Source of the DNA: JALQUL01 sp040382935
GTDB taxonomy: Bacteria > Pseudomonadota > Gammaproteobacteria > Burkholderiales > Burkholderiaceae_C
Length of the DNA: 64,000 bases
Assembly: GCA_040382935.1 (NCBI GenBank)
Contig: JBEIEP010000009.1
Coordinates: 12,003-76,002, forward strand
Direction: 5' to 3'
Positions 9,076 through 18,906 of this stretch are shown piece by piece. Below the pieces are notes generated by a model. That model was not told the origin of the DNA, did no database searches, and was given only the letters and a program-made list of their open reading frames with translations. The translations under genes were made by a program, and so were the position numbers. How positions within the stretch are numbered: the stretch's first letter is position 1; each line of letters begins with the position of its first letter.

Positions 9076-10092
9076 TTGAAGATCACATTTGAGCCCAGCG
9101 GACGTAGTTTTGAGACCGCACCCGATGAGGAGATTTTGACCGCCGGGATTCGCGCCGGGTTGACACTGCCCTATGGCTGCAAAGACGGGGCCTGCGGCTC
9201 GTGTAAATGCAAAAAATTGGCGGGAACAGTCATCCACAGGGCGCATCAAGAGAAAGCACTTTCGGCCGCTGAAGAGGCCGACGGCTACGTGCTGACTTGC
9301 TGCGCACGCGCCATCACCGACGTGGTGTTGGAGTCCAAGCTGGTGGGGGCTGAAGGAGCCCTGCCGATTGTCAAAATGCCGGTGCGCGTGGCGTCAATAG
9401 AAAAGGTATCGCCCGATGTGGCTATTCTGCGTTTGCAATTGCCCGCAGGCAATACCTTTAAGTACCACCCGGGCCAGTACATCGAGGTGTTGTTAACCGG
9501 AGGACTGCGGCGAAGCTACTCCATGGCCAATGCGCCAGGGCAGGGCACCGGTGTTGAGCTACATCTGCGCCACATGCCGGGGGGGCGTTTTACCGACCAT
9601 GTGTTTTTGCGTATGCAAGAAAAAGAGATCTTGCGCGTAGAAGGGCCGTTTGGCAGCTTTTACCTACGCGATTCAGATAAACCCATGGTTTTGTTGGCCT
9701 CTGGCACCGGGTTTGCGCCCATCAAAGCTTTGCTGGAACATATGGCAGCCGCTGGCATACAGCGGCCTGCCACATTGTTTTGGGGCGGTCGCCGCCCACA
9801 GGACCTGTATATGCACCAAGGCTTATTGGAATTGTTGAAGATCCTGCCGCAGGTGCGCTATGTGCCGGTGGTCTCTGAGGCGCAAGACGAGGACCAGTGG
9901 ACGGGCGAAACAGGCTGGGTACACCAAGCCGTGATGCGCGAGATACCTGACCTGTCTGGCCACCAAGTCTATGCGTGTGGCGTACCTGTGATGGTGGATG
10001 CGGCACGGCGCGACTTTACATCGCTGTCCGGCTTGCCGTCTGATGAGTTTTACGCCGATTCGTTTACCTCAGAGGCTGACAAGTCTCACTGA
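9076..10092 (+). CDS. 2Fe-2S ferredoxin-linked NAD(P)H flavin oxidoreductase
   Basis: 338 residues in three domains. An N-terminal plant-type [2Fe-2S] domain has C35, C40 and C43 and a fourth cysteine at C73/C74. An FAD-binding barrel follows with RRSYSMANAP. The C-terminal NAD(P)-binding domain has LLASGTGFAPIKALLEH. Proteins like this are often annotated in Burkholderiales as CDP-6-deoxy-3,4-glucoseen reductase, but nothing nearby supports dideoxysugar synthesis, so a generic electron-transfer reductase is the honest call. TTG at 9076 is chosen because GGAG lies at 9065-9068 with a 7-nt gap and the family starts at the KITFEPSG strand. Confidence 0.85.
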   Translation: MKITFEPSGRSFETAPDEEILTAGIRAGLTLPYGCKDGACGSCKCKKLAGTVIHRAHQEKALSAAEEADGYVLTCCARAITDVVLESKLVGAEGALPIVKMPVRVASIEKVSPDVAILRLQLPAGNTFKYHPGQYIEVLLTGGLRRSYSMANAPGQGTGVELHLRHMPGGRFTDHVFLRMQEKEILRVEGPFGSFYLRDSDKPMVLLASGTGFAPIKALLEHMAAAGIQRPATLFWGGRRPQDLYMHQGLLELLKILPQVRYVPVVSEAQDEDQWTGETGWVHQAVMREIPDLSGHQVYACGVPVMVDAARRDFTSLSGLPSDEFYADSFTSEADKSH

Positions 10093-10120
10093 AGGACCGG
10101 CCTGAAAGGCCTTGAGGGGG

Positions 10121-10900
10121 TCAGTTGGAGGGGGCTTGGCCGCTCGCGGAATCGTCCATTGGCAATTGGGAACTCATGATGAAATGGCGTACCTCGGCCA
10201 CGTTGCGCCTTGATACCTCCAAACGTTCCTGCACCATTTGTAGTTCGATCTCCCAACAGTCATTCACCCCGCGGCGCAGGCCCAGAATTAAACGGGTAGG
10301 CACCAGGGCATTGCGGTGGATGCGGATAAAAGCGTGACTCCAGCGTTCTTGCAGGCTGTTGAGGCTTTCTTCAATCAAAAACGTGGCCTTGCCGGTTTTG
10401 ACCAGCACATATTTTTGTTCGGCCTTGAAGTACAGCACCTCGTTAATGGGAATGCGCCGCGTACCATGCCGTTCATTGATCAAAATCGTGTTGGAAGCAT
10501 CTATGGCCTCGTCCGCCACGGGGCTGGGTCTATTGACATAGTGGTAACTCACCCGTTCGATGGCCACCCGCAGGCGCTCAATCCGCACGGGTTTGGTCAG
10601 GTAGTCCACAGCGGCCAGATTGAAGGCTTCTAGCGCGTGCTGGTCGTGCGCGGTAACAAATACAATCGCAGGAGGTTGCGGGGTGTCTTTGATGCGTGCA
10701 GCCAAGGCCAATCCCGACTCGCCGGGCATCTGAATGTCCAGCAAGACCAGGTCCACTTCGTGGTCTTCGATGATTTTGTAGGCAACCTCGGACGATCCGG
10801 CCTCCAAAATATGCACGACGCCCAACGACCGTAGCAGTTCTCGCAGACGTGCCCTTGCGAGGGTTTCGTCGTCTACCACCAGCACGTGAATGTTTTCCAT
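10121..10900 (-). CDS. LytTR-family response regulator (AlgR/LytR type)
   Basis: 259 residues. The receiver domain shows the acidic pair D10/D11, phospho-acceptor D55 (LLDIQMPG), T83 and K103. The C-terminal LytTR DNA-binding domain occupies roughly residues 140-245. Its gene is downstream of the histidine kinase gene with a 7-bp gap. Together they form an AlgZ/AlgR-type pair, which in related bacteria sits next to argH, as here. The target genes cannot be read from the sequence. Confidence 0.9.
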   Translation of the reverse strand: MENIHVLVVDDETLARARLRELLRSLGVVHILEAGSSEVAYKIIEDHEVDLVLLDIQMPGESGLALAARIKDTPQPPAIVFVTAHDQHALEAFNLAAVDYLTKPVRIERLRVAIERVSYHYVNRPSPVADEAIDASNTILINERHGTRRIPINEVLYFKAEQKYVLVKTGKATFLIEESLNSLQERWSHAFIRIHRNALVPTRLILGLRRGVNDCWEIELQMVQERLEVSRRNVAEVRHFIMSSQLPMDDSASGQAPSN

Positions 10901-10907
10901 AAGAACT

Positions 10908-12005
10908 CTAAAAAAACGTTGAATGATTGTCGGTTAACACCAACGCGGGTTTACGTGGAATGCGTACCAAAACCCTGTAGCGCCCATTGGCGACTCGGGT
11001 GTCTATCGTCGCCTCTGTATCGTAAAACAGTTGCAAACGGGTAGCCACATTGCGAAGGCCAATGCCGGTGCTTGGTTTTTTGGGCATCATGGCACCCGCA
11101 CGCCCTATGGAATTTTCGATGCGAATTTCAACCACCCGTTCGAGGGTGCGGGTTTCTATCCAGATGTGGCCTGGCTCCAAGTTGGGCTCTATTCCATGCT
11201 TGACCGCGTTCTCCACCAGTGGTTGTAGCATCAAAGGAACGATTTTGGTCTCAAGGGTATTGGCATCAATGCGCCAATGAATTTCCATACGGCTCTCAAA
11301 CCGAATTTTTTCAATGTCCAGGTACTGGCGCACCAAGGTCAACTCTTCTTCTAATGTCAGCACCGTATTGCTTTTGGAAATGGCGTGGTGAAACAGGTCT
11401 GACAGGTCTTGCAGCAGGATTTCGGCCTTTTCAGGTTCCAGTTTGACCAATGCAATGGCGCTATTGAGGCTGTTAAACAAAAAATGCGGTTGTATGCGCG
11501 CCTGCAATTGCTTGAGTTGCGCGGTGGTGTTTTCGGGTGCCACCGCGTTGCGGCGCAGGCTGGCCAGCCAAATCAGCAGGGCCGCCAAAAACGCGCCCGC
11601 TGCGCTGCTGGCCAGCGGTTGCGGGTTGGCCAACGATGCGATAGGCAAGGCGGAAATGCCTTTGGCCGATGCCCATCCCAAAACGGCTCCGAGTGCCAGT
11701 CCGTAGCTGAACTGAAAGGCGTAACTTTTGCCATACAACCAACGACGGCTTGAGCAGCCGAGTATTAGCCAAACAAGTGTCGCCGGTAGCGTCACCCAAC
11801 TGACCAATGCCACCTGCTGAAGCCATTGCAGTGCGGAAAGATTCAAAAACAATAGACTGACGGCAACAAAGCCATGCACCAGCGCCACCGCCCGAAACAC
11901 CATACCCGCCTGGCAGTTGTTGAACATGAGGGCCGACCTCTGATTGATGTCCAACGCCGCACCGGCTTGGGCCTTCTTCGAATGAAAGCCCGATAGAATT
12001 CCCAT
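10908..12005 (-). CDS. LytS/AlgZ-type sensor histidine kinase
   Basis: 365 residues from the ATG at 12005. The N-terminal half has about four or five membrane segments. The His_kinase domain carries the phospho-acceptor in QPHFLFNSLNSA, and the ATPase domain has the N-box NAVKHGIEPN and the G-box GIGLRNVATRL. This is the class of kinases that partners LytTR regulators, and the regulator gene follows directly. A longer frame runs to 12119 but would overlap argH on the other strand, so the shorter start is preferred. Confidence 0.88.
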   Translation of the reverse strand: MGILSGFHSKKAQAGAALDINQRSALMFNNCQAGMVFRAVALVHGFVAVSLLFLNLSALQWLQQVALVSWVTLPATLVWLILGCSSRRWLYGKSYAFQFSYGLALGAVLGWASAKGISALPIASLANPQPLASSAAGAFLAALLIWLASLRRNAVAPENTTAQLKQLQARIQPHFLFNSLNSAIALVKLEPEKAEILLQDLSDLFHHAISKSNTVLTLEEELTLVRQYLDIEKIRFESRMEIHWRIDANTLETKIVPLMLQPLVENAVKHGIEPNLEPGHIWIETRTLERVVEIRIENSIGRAGAMMPKKPSTGIGLRNVATRLQLFYDTEATIDTRVANGRYRVLVRIPRKPALVLTDNHSTFF

Positions 12006-12042
12006 GTTCTTCTGTGCCCTTCGATGCAATAAAAACCAAGCA

Positions 12043-13443
12043 ATGACCCAAAGCCAATTACACAACAAATCCACCGCGTGGTCGGCCCTGTTTTCAGAAC
12101 CCATGAGCGACCTGGTCAAACGCTACACTGCCAGTGTGGATTTTGACAAGCGGCTGTGGCGGGCGGATATTGCCGGGTCTTTGGCCCACGCGCAAATGCT
12201 GCACGCCCAAGGCCTCTTGAGCGCCGACGACTGGCAATCCATTGTGTCTGGGATGGATACCATACGCCAAGAAATCGAATCGGGCCAGTTTGTCTGGCAG
12301 CTAGACCTAGAAGACGTTCACCTCAACATTGAGGCGCGCTTGACCGCCTTGGTGGGCATGGCTGGTAAGCGCCTACACACGGGGCGTAGCCGCAACGACC
12401 AGGTTGCCACCGACGTGCGCCTGTGGTTGCGCGATGAGATCGATGTATTGCTCGATTTACTGGTGAAGGTGCAGCAGTCATTGGTGACGGTTGCAGAGAA
12501 AAATGTTGAGGTAATTTTGCCGGGCTTTACCCACTTGCAAGTGGCGCAACCCGTGAGCTTTGGTCACCATTTGCTGGCTTATGTCGAAATGTTCAGCCGC
12601 GATGCTGAACGCCTGCAAGAGGTCAGGACGCGCGTGAACCGCCTTCCCTTGGGTGCTGCGGCGTTGGCGGGAACCAGCTATCCGCTGGACCGCGAACAGG
12701 TGGCCCGCACCTTAGGGATGCAGGGCGTTTGTCAAAACAGTCTGGACGCGGTGAGCGACCGTGATTTTGCGATTGAGTTTACCGCCGCGGCCAGTCTCAT
12801 CATGTTGCACTTTAGCCGCCTAAGTGAAGAGCTTGTGCTGTGGATGAGCCAAAGTTTTGGATTTATCTCAATTGCCGATCGCTTTTGCACAGGCAGTTCC
12901 ATCATGCCGCAAAAGAAAAATCCCGACGTGCCCGAGTTGGCCAGAGGCAAAACAGGCCGTGTGGTAGGTCATTTGATGGCTTTGATCACGCTGATGAAAG
13001 GCCAACCCCTGGCCTATAACAAAGACAACCAAGAAGACAAAGAGCCTTTGTTTGACACGGCAGATACCGTAAAAGACACCCTGCGCATCTTTGCCGAGTT
13101 GATTTTGGGGATCACGGTTAAGCCCGAGGCCATGCGGGCAGCCGCGCTCAAAGGCCATGCCTGCGCCACCGATCTGGCCGATTACCTGGTCAAAAAAGGA
13201 CTGCCGTTTCGCGACGCGCACGAGGCGGTCGCCAAGGTGGTACGGGCCGCCACTGAGCGCCAATGCAATTTGGCGGAGCTGCCCTATGAGGTGTTGCAAA
13301 CCCTGCATCCCGCGCTGGAGCAGGATGTTTACGAAGTGCTTACCCTTGAGGGCTCGTTAAATGCCCGCACTACTTTGGGTGGCACCGCGCCCATACAGGT
13401 GCGCCACCAGCTATCGCTGCACCGCCAGCGCCTGGGGCTGTAG
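12043..13443 (+). CDS. argH: Argininosuccinate lyase
   Basis: 466 residues. The enzyme splits argininosuccinate into arginine and fumarate, the last step of arginine synthesis. The superfamily signature GSSIMPQKKNPD and the catalytic region TAHHLQ-equivalent (GFTHLQVAQPVSFGHH) are present, and HTGRSRNDQVATD is the substrate loop. ATG at 12043 is chosen over the in-frame ATG at 12004 because the family starts near the QLHNKSTAWSALF segment and 12004 lies inside the divergent kinase start. The intergenic promoter space is only about 37 bp. Confidence 0.95.
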   Translation: MTQSQLHNKSTAWSALFSEPMSDLVKRYTASVDFDKRLWRADIAGSLAHAQMLHAQGLLSADDWQSIVSGMDTIRQEIESGQFVWQLDLEDVHLNIEARLTALVGMAGKRLHTGRSRNDQVATDVRLWLRDEIDVLLDLLVKVQQSLVTVAEKNVEVILPGFTHLQVAQPVSFGHHLLAYVEMFSRDAERLQEVRTRVNRLPLGAAALAGTSYPLDREQVARTLGMQGVCQNSLDAVSDRDFAIEFTAAASLIMLHFSRLSEELVLWMSQSFGFISIADRFCTGSSIMPQKKNPDVPELARGKTGRVVGHLMALITLMKGQPLAYNKDNQEDKEPLFDTADTVKDTLRIFAELILGITVKPEAMRAAALKGHACATDLADYLVKKGLPFRDAHEAVAKVVRAATERQCNLAELPYEVLQTLHPALEQDVYEVLTLEGSLNARTTLGGTAPIQVRHQLSLHRQRLGL

Positions 13444-13457
13444 GCACGCCAAGCGGC

Positions 13458-14261
13458 TTATAGTTCGGTAACGCCCAGCGCGGTCGCTTGGTCGCGCATC
13501 GCAAGGCAAATGGCGTAATCCGACAGAGCAATGGGCTCAAACCCTGTCATCAGCAATGCGGCGCATACCGGGGCCATGGCTGGGTCTTGCACCACCGCCA
13601 CAATCGCGTCAAGGATGGCTTGGCGAACATCGGGTGGAACGGTATTGGCGCAAATAACAGGCAAGCCGGGGTAGTGCGCGGTCTGCCCAATAATGACCAA
13701 GGCCTTTATTGCGCGGTCCGGTTGGGCCCCCAAACCCGCCAGTGTGACCGCATCTACCGCCGCAATATCCGCCCGTCCCTCGAGCACGGCTTGCATTGAG
13801 GCCAGGTGCGAGCCGGTCGCAATGGACTGCCCAAAAAAGCGGCCCTGTACGGCCAGTGGCGCCACCATGGCGCGTAGGCTGTTGTAGCCTGACTGCGAAT
13901 CAGTGCTGTTGAAGGCAACGGTCATGCCCCGAAAATCACCCAAACCCTTGGCCGCGTTGCGTGGGTGCACCACCAGTTGGCTGGAGCAACGAATGCCCTC
14001 ACAACCTTGGGCGCGGTAACGGAAAGTACCCAGCATTGCTACGCGGTGTTTAAGTTCGGTCGCCAAGGGGTAACCGCAGGTTTGGCTGACCAGCAGGTCG
14101 TTGCGTAACCAATGATTCAAATAGGGCGTGTCTGGGGTGCTCAAGGCATTCGGAATATCGGTCACCCCGCTGGCGTGCAAACGCTGGCTTACTGCGGACC
14201 AAAACGCCCCAAGAGCTGCTGGCGCAAAGCCGTACATGGGCAGGGAAGCGATCCATTTCAT
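13458..14261 (-). CDS. PhnD-like substrate-binding-fold protein without a signal peptide
   Basis: 267 residues of the phosphate/phosphite/phosphonate periplasmic-binding (PhnD/SsuA2) fold, recognised by the segment around MTVAFNSTDSQSGYNSLRAMVAP and the ASMQAVLEGRADIAAVDAVT motif. There is no N-terminal hydrophobic signal (start MKWIASLPMYGF), so it is probably cytoplasmic and may sense a ligand rather than feed a transporter. No ABC permease or ATPase is next to it. The start codon overlaps the desaturase stop by 4 bp, so the pair is co-transcribed. Confidence 0.75.
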   Translation of the reverse strand: MKWIASLPMYGFAPAALGAFWSAVSQRLHASGVTDIPNALSTPDTPYLNHWLRNDLLVSQTCGYPLATELKHRVAMLGTFRYRAQGCEGIRCSSQLVVHPRNAAKGLGDFRGMTVAFNSTDSQSGYNSLRAMVAPLAVQGRFFGQSIATGSHLASMQAVLEGRADIAAVDAVTLAGLGAQPDRAIKALVIIGQTAHYPGLPVICANTVPPDVRQAILDAIVAVVQDPAMAPVCAALLMTGFEPIALSDYAICLAMRDQATALGVTEL

Positions 14262-15199
14262 GGCTTATAGTCCTCGGGTTCATGGGTGCTGTTGCTTGAT
14301 GCAAACGGATGCGCTGGCGTATCGACCGGCTTAAAAAGAAAACGTCTGAACAGGCTTGCATAGCCATGAATCAAAAAGCCTCCATTGCGTTCTAGGTACC
14401 CCAGTCGGTCGGACTGGTAGGCCTTCGGGATGCGATACCAAGACAGGCTAGGCTGTTCATGGTGAACGGCATGAAAATTGTTGTTCAGATAAAACAATCG
14501 CCAAAAAACGTTGGCTTCGTTGATCACGATGCGGTGCTCGGGGAGTGGCGCGGCGCGGTGTTCAAAAAAAGAACGCAGCACGATCAACGCCAGAGCGGGG
14601 TAAGCCAACCCTAGCAACCAGACCCATGGTGACATCTCGGCCTGCCGGTCCACCCAGTAAAGCAGTACCGCCAAAAGCGATAAGTGAATGGTCCAGGTTC
14701 CCAGGTAACGGCGGTCGCCTTTGAGAATGTCGGCCATTGAGTTGGACCATACATGCCATGCCGAAAGGCCGCTAAAAACAAGCAGTCGCCCGGTTAAGGT
14801 TCTCTGAAATGACAACCACCGCTGTCGGTAACGCGGCAATTGGGCATAGGCCTCACGGGTGACAAAGTTGGACTCTGGATCAATTCCCGGCAGTGTCAGA
14901 TTGGCGTCTTGGTGGTGCGCCAAATGGCTGTCACGGTACAGGTCATAGGGAAACCAGGGCGAAATTGGGAAGAGTACCAAGGCACGATTGAAACCCCGCC
15001 ACGGTGTGGGGTGACCGTGCAGCACCTCGTGTTGCAGACTCATAAACCATGCGGTCACAAAAATCAACACCGGGTGGGAAAACCAAACCGGCAGTTGCGT
15101 ATAGAAGGTGATTGTGAGTATCCATCCGCCGTAGATGGCAAATACGACGCACCAAGTGGGCCATTCAAGCGGAGCAGGTTTGATAGAAGGCGAGGTCAT
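14258..15199 (-). CDS. Membrane fatty-acid desaturase / hydroxylase-type di-iron protein
   Basis: 313 residues with four or more hydrophobic segments and the three histidine clusters of membrane di-iron desaturases: HEVLHGH, HLAHHQ and HAVHHE. These bind the two irons that activate O2 for acyl-chain or carotenoid modification. ATG at 15199 is used; the frame is open to 15346 but the extra residues lack family character. It is followed by the PhnD-like gene (4-bp overlap) and preceded by the O-antigen-ligase-like gene. The substrate is not determinable. Confidence 0.85.
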   Translation of the reverse strand: MTSPSIKPAPLEWPTWCVVFAIYGGWILTITFYTQLPVWFSHPVLIFVTAWFMSLQHEVLHGHPTPWRGFNRALVLFPISPWFPYDLYRDSHLAHHQDANLTLPGIDPESNFVTREAYAQLPRYRQRWLSFQRTLTGRLLVFSGLSAWHVWSNSMADILKGDRRYLGTWTIHLSLLAVLLYWVDRQAEMSPWVWLLGLAYPALALIVLRSFFEHRAAPLPEHRIVINEANVFWRLFYLNNNFHAVHHEQPSLSWYRIPKAYQSDRLGYLERNGGFLIHGYASLFRRFLFKPVDTPAHPFASSNSTHEPEDYKP

Positions 15200-15346
15200 G
15201 ACGGGTAGCGAGGGAACAGTTGAGATGGCTGCCAGTAGGCAAAGGCTATGCTGATCCTCAGTCCATTTTATTTTTACAGGGGCACGACACGTCGACGAAA
15301 TGGCATACCCGTGCGTGAGAAAAATGCATGGGTCAGCGCTTGCCAA

Positions 15347-16675
15347 TTATCCGGGCAATGGTTCACTCTCGGAATTTTGGTTGGCCTCATTGTCGAACGC
15401 GGCGGTGTAAAGCGCCCACGCCACCACAAAAAAGCCGAAGGTATTGTTTTCGTGAATCACGCGGTCGGTCAGACCGAACGACAATGGCGCTAGAGCGATC
15501 CACAGCAGAACCGGATTGCCAAAGGCACGGCGCACAAGCAATGCGATAGTGACCAGTTGCCCTAGCAACAGCACGATACCACCCATCATCAGGGGCTGAA
15601 TCCAATCACTATGAAAATGATTGTGGACCGCAAATGCCGGCTGGGATGTAGTGGCCCCGCCCACGAGTAAAAATAGCTCGTTTACTCCTTTGGTTCCTGG
15701 TCCCAGCACAGGCCATTGTTGAATCGCGCTTAGCGCCATGTCCCACATCAGCAAGCGTTGCCCCGAACCCAAGTCTTCGCGTGGCTTTGCGTCGGTTAAC
15801 TGAAGCAATTCGCCCACGGTTGCAAATAGGCGGTTCTCAGGTGCCAATATCCATAGCGCAAGGGTCAAGACGGCGAACAAGGCAGCTGTCAACAGTCCGG
15901 CGCGCCAACGCCGTTGGGGCGGTACAAAAACCAGAGCCAGTAAAAAGAGCAAGGGCAAGCCCAGCAACGGCCCGCGGCTGAGTGTGAGCAGGCAGGCCAT
16001 GAGTCCCATTGCGGCCGCCACCCCAGCATAAAGGTGATTGCGTTGACTGTCTGGTTTGACCAGCAATTGGGTCATCACAACGATCCCCACTAGCCAGATC
16101 ACTTGATTACCCAAGGCGATGGGGTTGGCACCTAGCCCTACACGAAACGTTGACAAATGGGATCGGAAAGCAGCCGTAAAATTGGCCCCAGTCGCAGGAT
16201 TAAACGCACTCCACCATTCGTAGAGGGCGAATGCGCCATAGATGCCGCAGGCCAACCAGCCGGCCCAGCGGAGATGTGTCCAGCGCAGGCCAATCAGTCG
16301 CGCTGACGCATAGACCAGAGCACCTAGCAATAGGCGCGAGACGTTAATAGAAATCAGGCCAAATGACTTTTGATGCCAGAGCGCCACTACCAGATAAGTG
16401 ACCAAAAAAGCCATCCAAGGCAATAGCCATTGCCAAGTCTGGCGTGCCAGCAAGCCTGCCTGAGGTCTGCCCCAACCAGCCAGAATGATCAAGGGCATTA
16501 GCACAGACAACGCGACCCAGACGGGTCTTAGCGAGGGTCCAAACGGCAGGTAGGGCGATGCCATTGCCGGAAAACTGCACAAAACCACTAGGAAAAAGAG
16601 CCGCAATCTAGCAGGAATGGTGGGTGTGTTTAGGCTTTGGGCATCAAGGGAGGTGAAAGTCGAAAAAACAACCAT
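15347..16675 (-). CDS. O-antigen ligase / Wzy-type polymerase family membrane protein
   Basis: About 442 residues, 10-12 membrane segments and a large periplasmic loop. This matches the Wzy_C (O-antigen ligase WaaL / polymerase) family, with the conserved region GQRLLMWDMALSAIQQ before the loop and HNHFHSDWIQPLMMGG after it. Such proteins join glycan chains to lipid A core or polymerise surface polysaccharide. No glycosyltransferases lie nearby, so ligase versus polymerase is undecided. GTG at 16693 is an alternative start; ATG at 16675 was chosen. Confidence 0.83.
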   Translation of the reverse strand: MVVFSTFTSLDAQSLNTPTIPARLRLFFLVVLCSFPAMASPYLPFGPSLRPVWVALSVLMPLIILAGWGRPQAGLLARQTWQWLLPWMAFLVTYLVVALWHQKSFGLISINVSRLLLGALVYASARLIGLRWTHLRWAGWLACGIYGAFALYEWWSAFNPATGANFTAAFRSHLSTFRVGLGANPIALGNQVIWLVGIVVMTQLLVKPDSQRNHLYAGVAAAMGLMACLLTLSRGPLLGLPLLFLLALVFVPPQRRWRAGLLTAALFAVLTLALWILAPENRLFATVGELLQLTDAKPREDLGSGQRLLMWDMALSAIQQWPVLGPGTKGVNELFLLVGGATTSQPAFAVHNHFHSDWIQPLMMGGIVLLLGQLVTIALLVRRAFGNPVLLWIALAPLSFGLTDRVIHENNTFGFFVVAWALYTAAFDNEANQNSESEPLPG

Positions 16676-16799
16676 AGGTGAGAATAGCGCCACGAAGACC
16701 TGCTCCGGTCCGCATGAAAATCTTTAAGCCCGAAAAAGAATTTTTCATTATATTGGACGTCTAAAAATCGCTAACATTTAGAAGTAACAGGAGATAACC

Positions 16800-17975
16800 A
16801 TGACCACCATCACCCATATCGAAGACCTGCGCGTTTTGGCACAAAAGCGTGTGCCCAGAATGTTTTATGACTACGCCGATTCTGGGTCGTGGACGGAGTC
16901 CACCTACCGTGCCAACGAGGCGGATTTTCAGAAGATCAAATTTCGCCAGCGCGTGGCCGTCAATATTGCCAACCGCAGCACCGCCACCACCATGGTGGGG
17001 CAGTCGGTATCCATGCCGGTGGCCATTGCCCCTACGGGGCTGACGGGGATGCAGCACGCCGACGGTGAGATCTTGGGGGCCAAAGCCGCCAAGGCTTTTG
17101 GCATACCGTTTACCCTGTCCACCATGAGCATTTGTTCGATTGAAGATGTGGCGGCCGCTACGGGCGGTCACCCCTTTTGGTTTCAACTCTACGTCATGAA
17201 AGACCGTGGATTTATCGAGCGCCTGATCGACCGCGCGAAGGCTGCGCGCTGCTCAGCCTTGGTGTTGACGCTGGACTTGCAGATTTTGGGGCAGCGCCAC
17301 AAAGACCTGAAAAACGGGCTTTCAGCGCCACCCAAAATGACCCTGGCCAACTTGATCAACATTGCCTCTAAACCGCGTTGGGCTCTGGGTATGTTGGGCA
17401 CCAAGCGTAGGCAATTTGGCAATATCGTTGGCCACGTCACAGGCGTTGACGACATGGGGTCACTCTCGACCTGGACGGCCCAGCAATTCGATCCCGCATT
17501 GAATTGGTCAGACGTGGAGTGGATCAAAAAACGCTGGGGCGGCAAGCTCATCCTTAAAGGCATTCAAGACGTGCAAGACGCGCATCTGGCCGTTGAAAGC
17601 GGTGCTGACGCGCTCATCGTATCCAACCATGGTGGCCGCCAATTGGACGGCGCGCAGTCGTCCATAGAGGCCTTGCCCGCTATTGTTGACGCAGTGGGTC
17701 AACGCATAGAGGTGCATATGGACGGTGGCATACGCTCGGGGCAGGATGTGTTGAAGGCCGTCGCCTTGGGCGCGCGTGGCACCTATATTGGGCGGGCCTT
17801 TTTATACGGCCTGGGGGCGGGCGGGGAGGCCGGTGTGACCAAAGCCTTGCAACTGATACGCAATGAGTTGGATTTGTCTATGGCTTTTTGCGGCCGAACC
17901 TCAATTCAGGATGTAGATGCGTCAATTTTGCTGCCGGGTAGCTACCCCAGGGCGGGCGTTGGAGAGAGCGCGTGA
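16800..17975 (+). CDS. lldD: FMN-dependent L-lactate dehydrogenase / alpha-hydroxy-acid oxidase
   Basis: 391 residues of the FMN-dependent alpha-hydroxy acid dehydrogenase family. The FMN and substrate-binding segments include PVAIAPTGLTGM, the catalytic-base signature SNHGGRQLDGA and the phosphate-binding DGGIRSGQDVLKA. The length and the N-terminal IEDLRVLAQKRVPRMFYDY fit LldD, which oxidises L-lactate to pyruvate at the membrane. A good ribosome site (AGGAGA) precedes the ATG. The pirin gene overlaps its stop, so the two form an operon. Other short 2-hydroxy acids remain possible substrates. Confidence 0.87.
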   Translation: MTTITHIEDLRVLAQKRVPRMFYDYADSGSWTESTYRANEADFQKIKFRQRVAVNIANRSTATTMVGQSVSMPVAIAPTGLTGMQHADGEILGAKAAKAFGIPFTLSTMSICSIEDVAAATGGHPFWFQLYVMKDRGFIERLIDRAKAARCSALVLTLDLQILGQRHKDLKNGLSAPPKMTLANLINIASKPRWALGMLGTKRRQFGNIVGHVTGVDDMGSLSTWTAQQFDPALNWSDVEWIKKRWGGKLILKGIQDVQDAHLAVESGADALIVSNHGGRQLDGAQSSIEALPAIVDAVGQRIEVHMDGGIRSGQDVLKAVALGARGTYIGRAFLYGLGAGGEAGVTKALQLIRNELDLSMAFCGRTSIQDVDASILLPGSYPRAGVGESA

Positions 17976-18838
17976 AGGCCGTAGCAGGCGTTTGGCCCGC
18001 GCCGGCACCCCATTGGGTGGGTGACGGCTTTAGGGTGCACTCCCTTTTTTCATATGACGCCATGGGTGCTTTGGTCAGCCCATTTTTATTGCTGGACTAT
18101 GGCCCACCCCACCTGTATTCGCCCACGTCCAAGCCGCGCGGCGTGGGTGACCACCCGCACCGTGGTTTTGAGACGGTCACCATCGCTTTTTCAGGAGAAG
18201 TGTCCCATCGCGATTCAGCGGGCGGGGGCGGCACCATTGGCCCAGGCGATGTGCAGTGGATGACTGCGGGCAGCGGCATCGTGCACCAAGAGTTTCATTC
18301 GCCCGCCTTTAGCCAAACCGGCGGCACTATGCACATGGCGCAGTTGTGGGTGAACCTGCCTTCTCGCTGCAAAATGATGGCGCCCACTTACCAAGCCATT
18401 GCAAAGGACGACATTCCGGTGCTTACCTTGCCCAATGGTGGGGGATCGCTGCGACTGATTGCCGGGGCCTACCAGGGGCAGCAGGGTCCTGCGCGTACCC
18501 AAACGCCAATGTGGGTGTGGGACTTGCATTTACAAGCGGGTGCGGCCTTTGATCTGCCCGTACCTATGGGGTGGTCTACGGCGCTGGTGGTAATGGCCGG
18601 GCAGGTGCGAATCAACGGCAGCCACACCGCAGGTGCTGCACAACTGACCGTACTGGGGCATGAAGGGGAAGGGGCCACGGTACACGCTGGTGCCGACAGC
18701 CACATTTTGGTGCTTGCGGGCCAGCCCATTGACGAGCCTATCGTTGGCTACGGCCCCTTTGTGATGAATACCCGCGAGGAAATCATCACCGCGTTTCAAG
18801 ACTTCAACGAAGGGCGTTTCGGTACCGTACCCGCCTGA
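17972..18838 (+). CDS. Pirin family bicupin protein
   Basis: 288 residues. The pirin N-terminal cupin is marked by GDHPHRGFETVTI, SHRDSAG and the GSGIVHQEFHS segment, which supply the metal-binding histidines and glutamate. The pirin C-terminal cupin follows. Bacterial pirins bind iron and range from quercetinase activity to roles in central metabolism; which applies is unknown. The GTG start overlaps the lldD stop by 4 bp, suggesting co-translation with lactate oxidation. Confidence 0.88.
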   Translation: MKAVAGVWPAPAPHWVGDGFRVHSLFSYDAMGALVSPFLLLDYGPPHLYSPTSKPRGVGDHPHRGFETVTIAFSGEVSHRDSAGGGGTIGPGDVQWMTAGSGIVHQEFHSPAFSQTGGTMHMAQLWVNLPSRCKMMAPTYQAIAKDDIPVLTLPNGGGSLRLIAGAYQGQQGPARTQTPMWVWDLHLQAGAAFDLPVPMGWSTALVVMAGQVRINGSHTAGAAQLTVLGHEGEGATVHAGADSHILVLAGQPIDEPIVGYGPFVMNTREEIITAFQDFNEGRFGTVPA

Positions 18839-18906
18839 GGTTTTGATAGATCACAGCTAACCGCCACGGCCGCGAAGGCTAGGCTGGTGCAAAGCGATGG
18901 GTAGCC

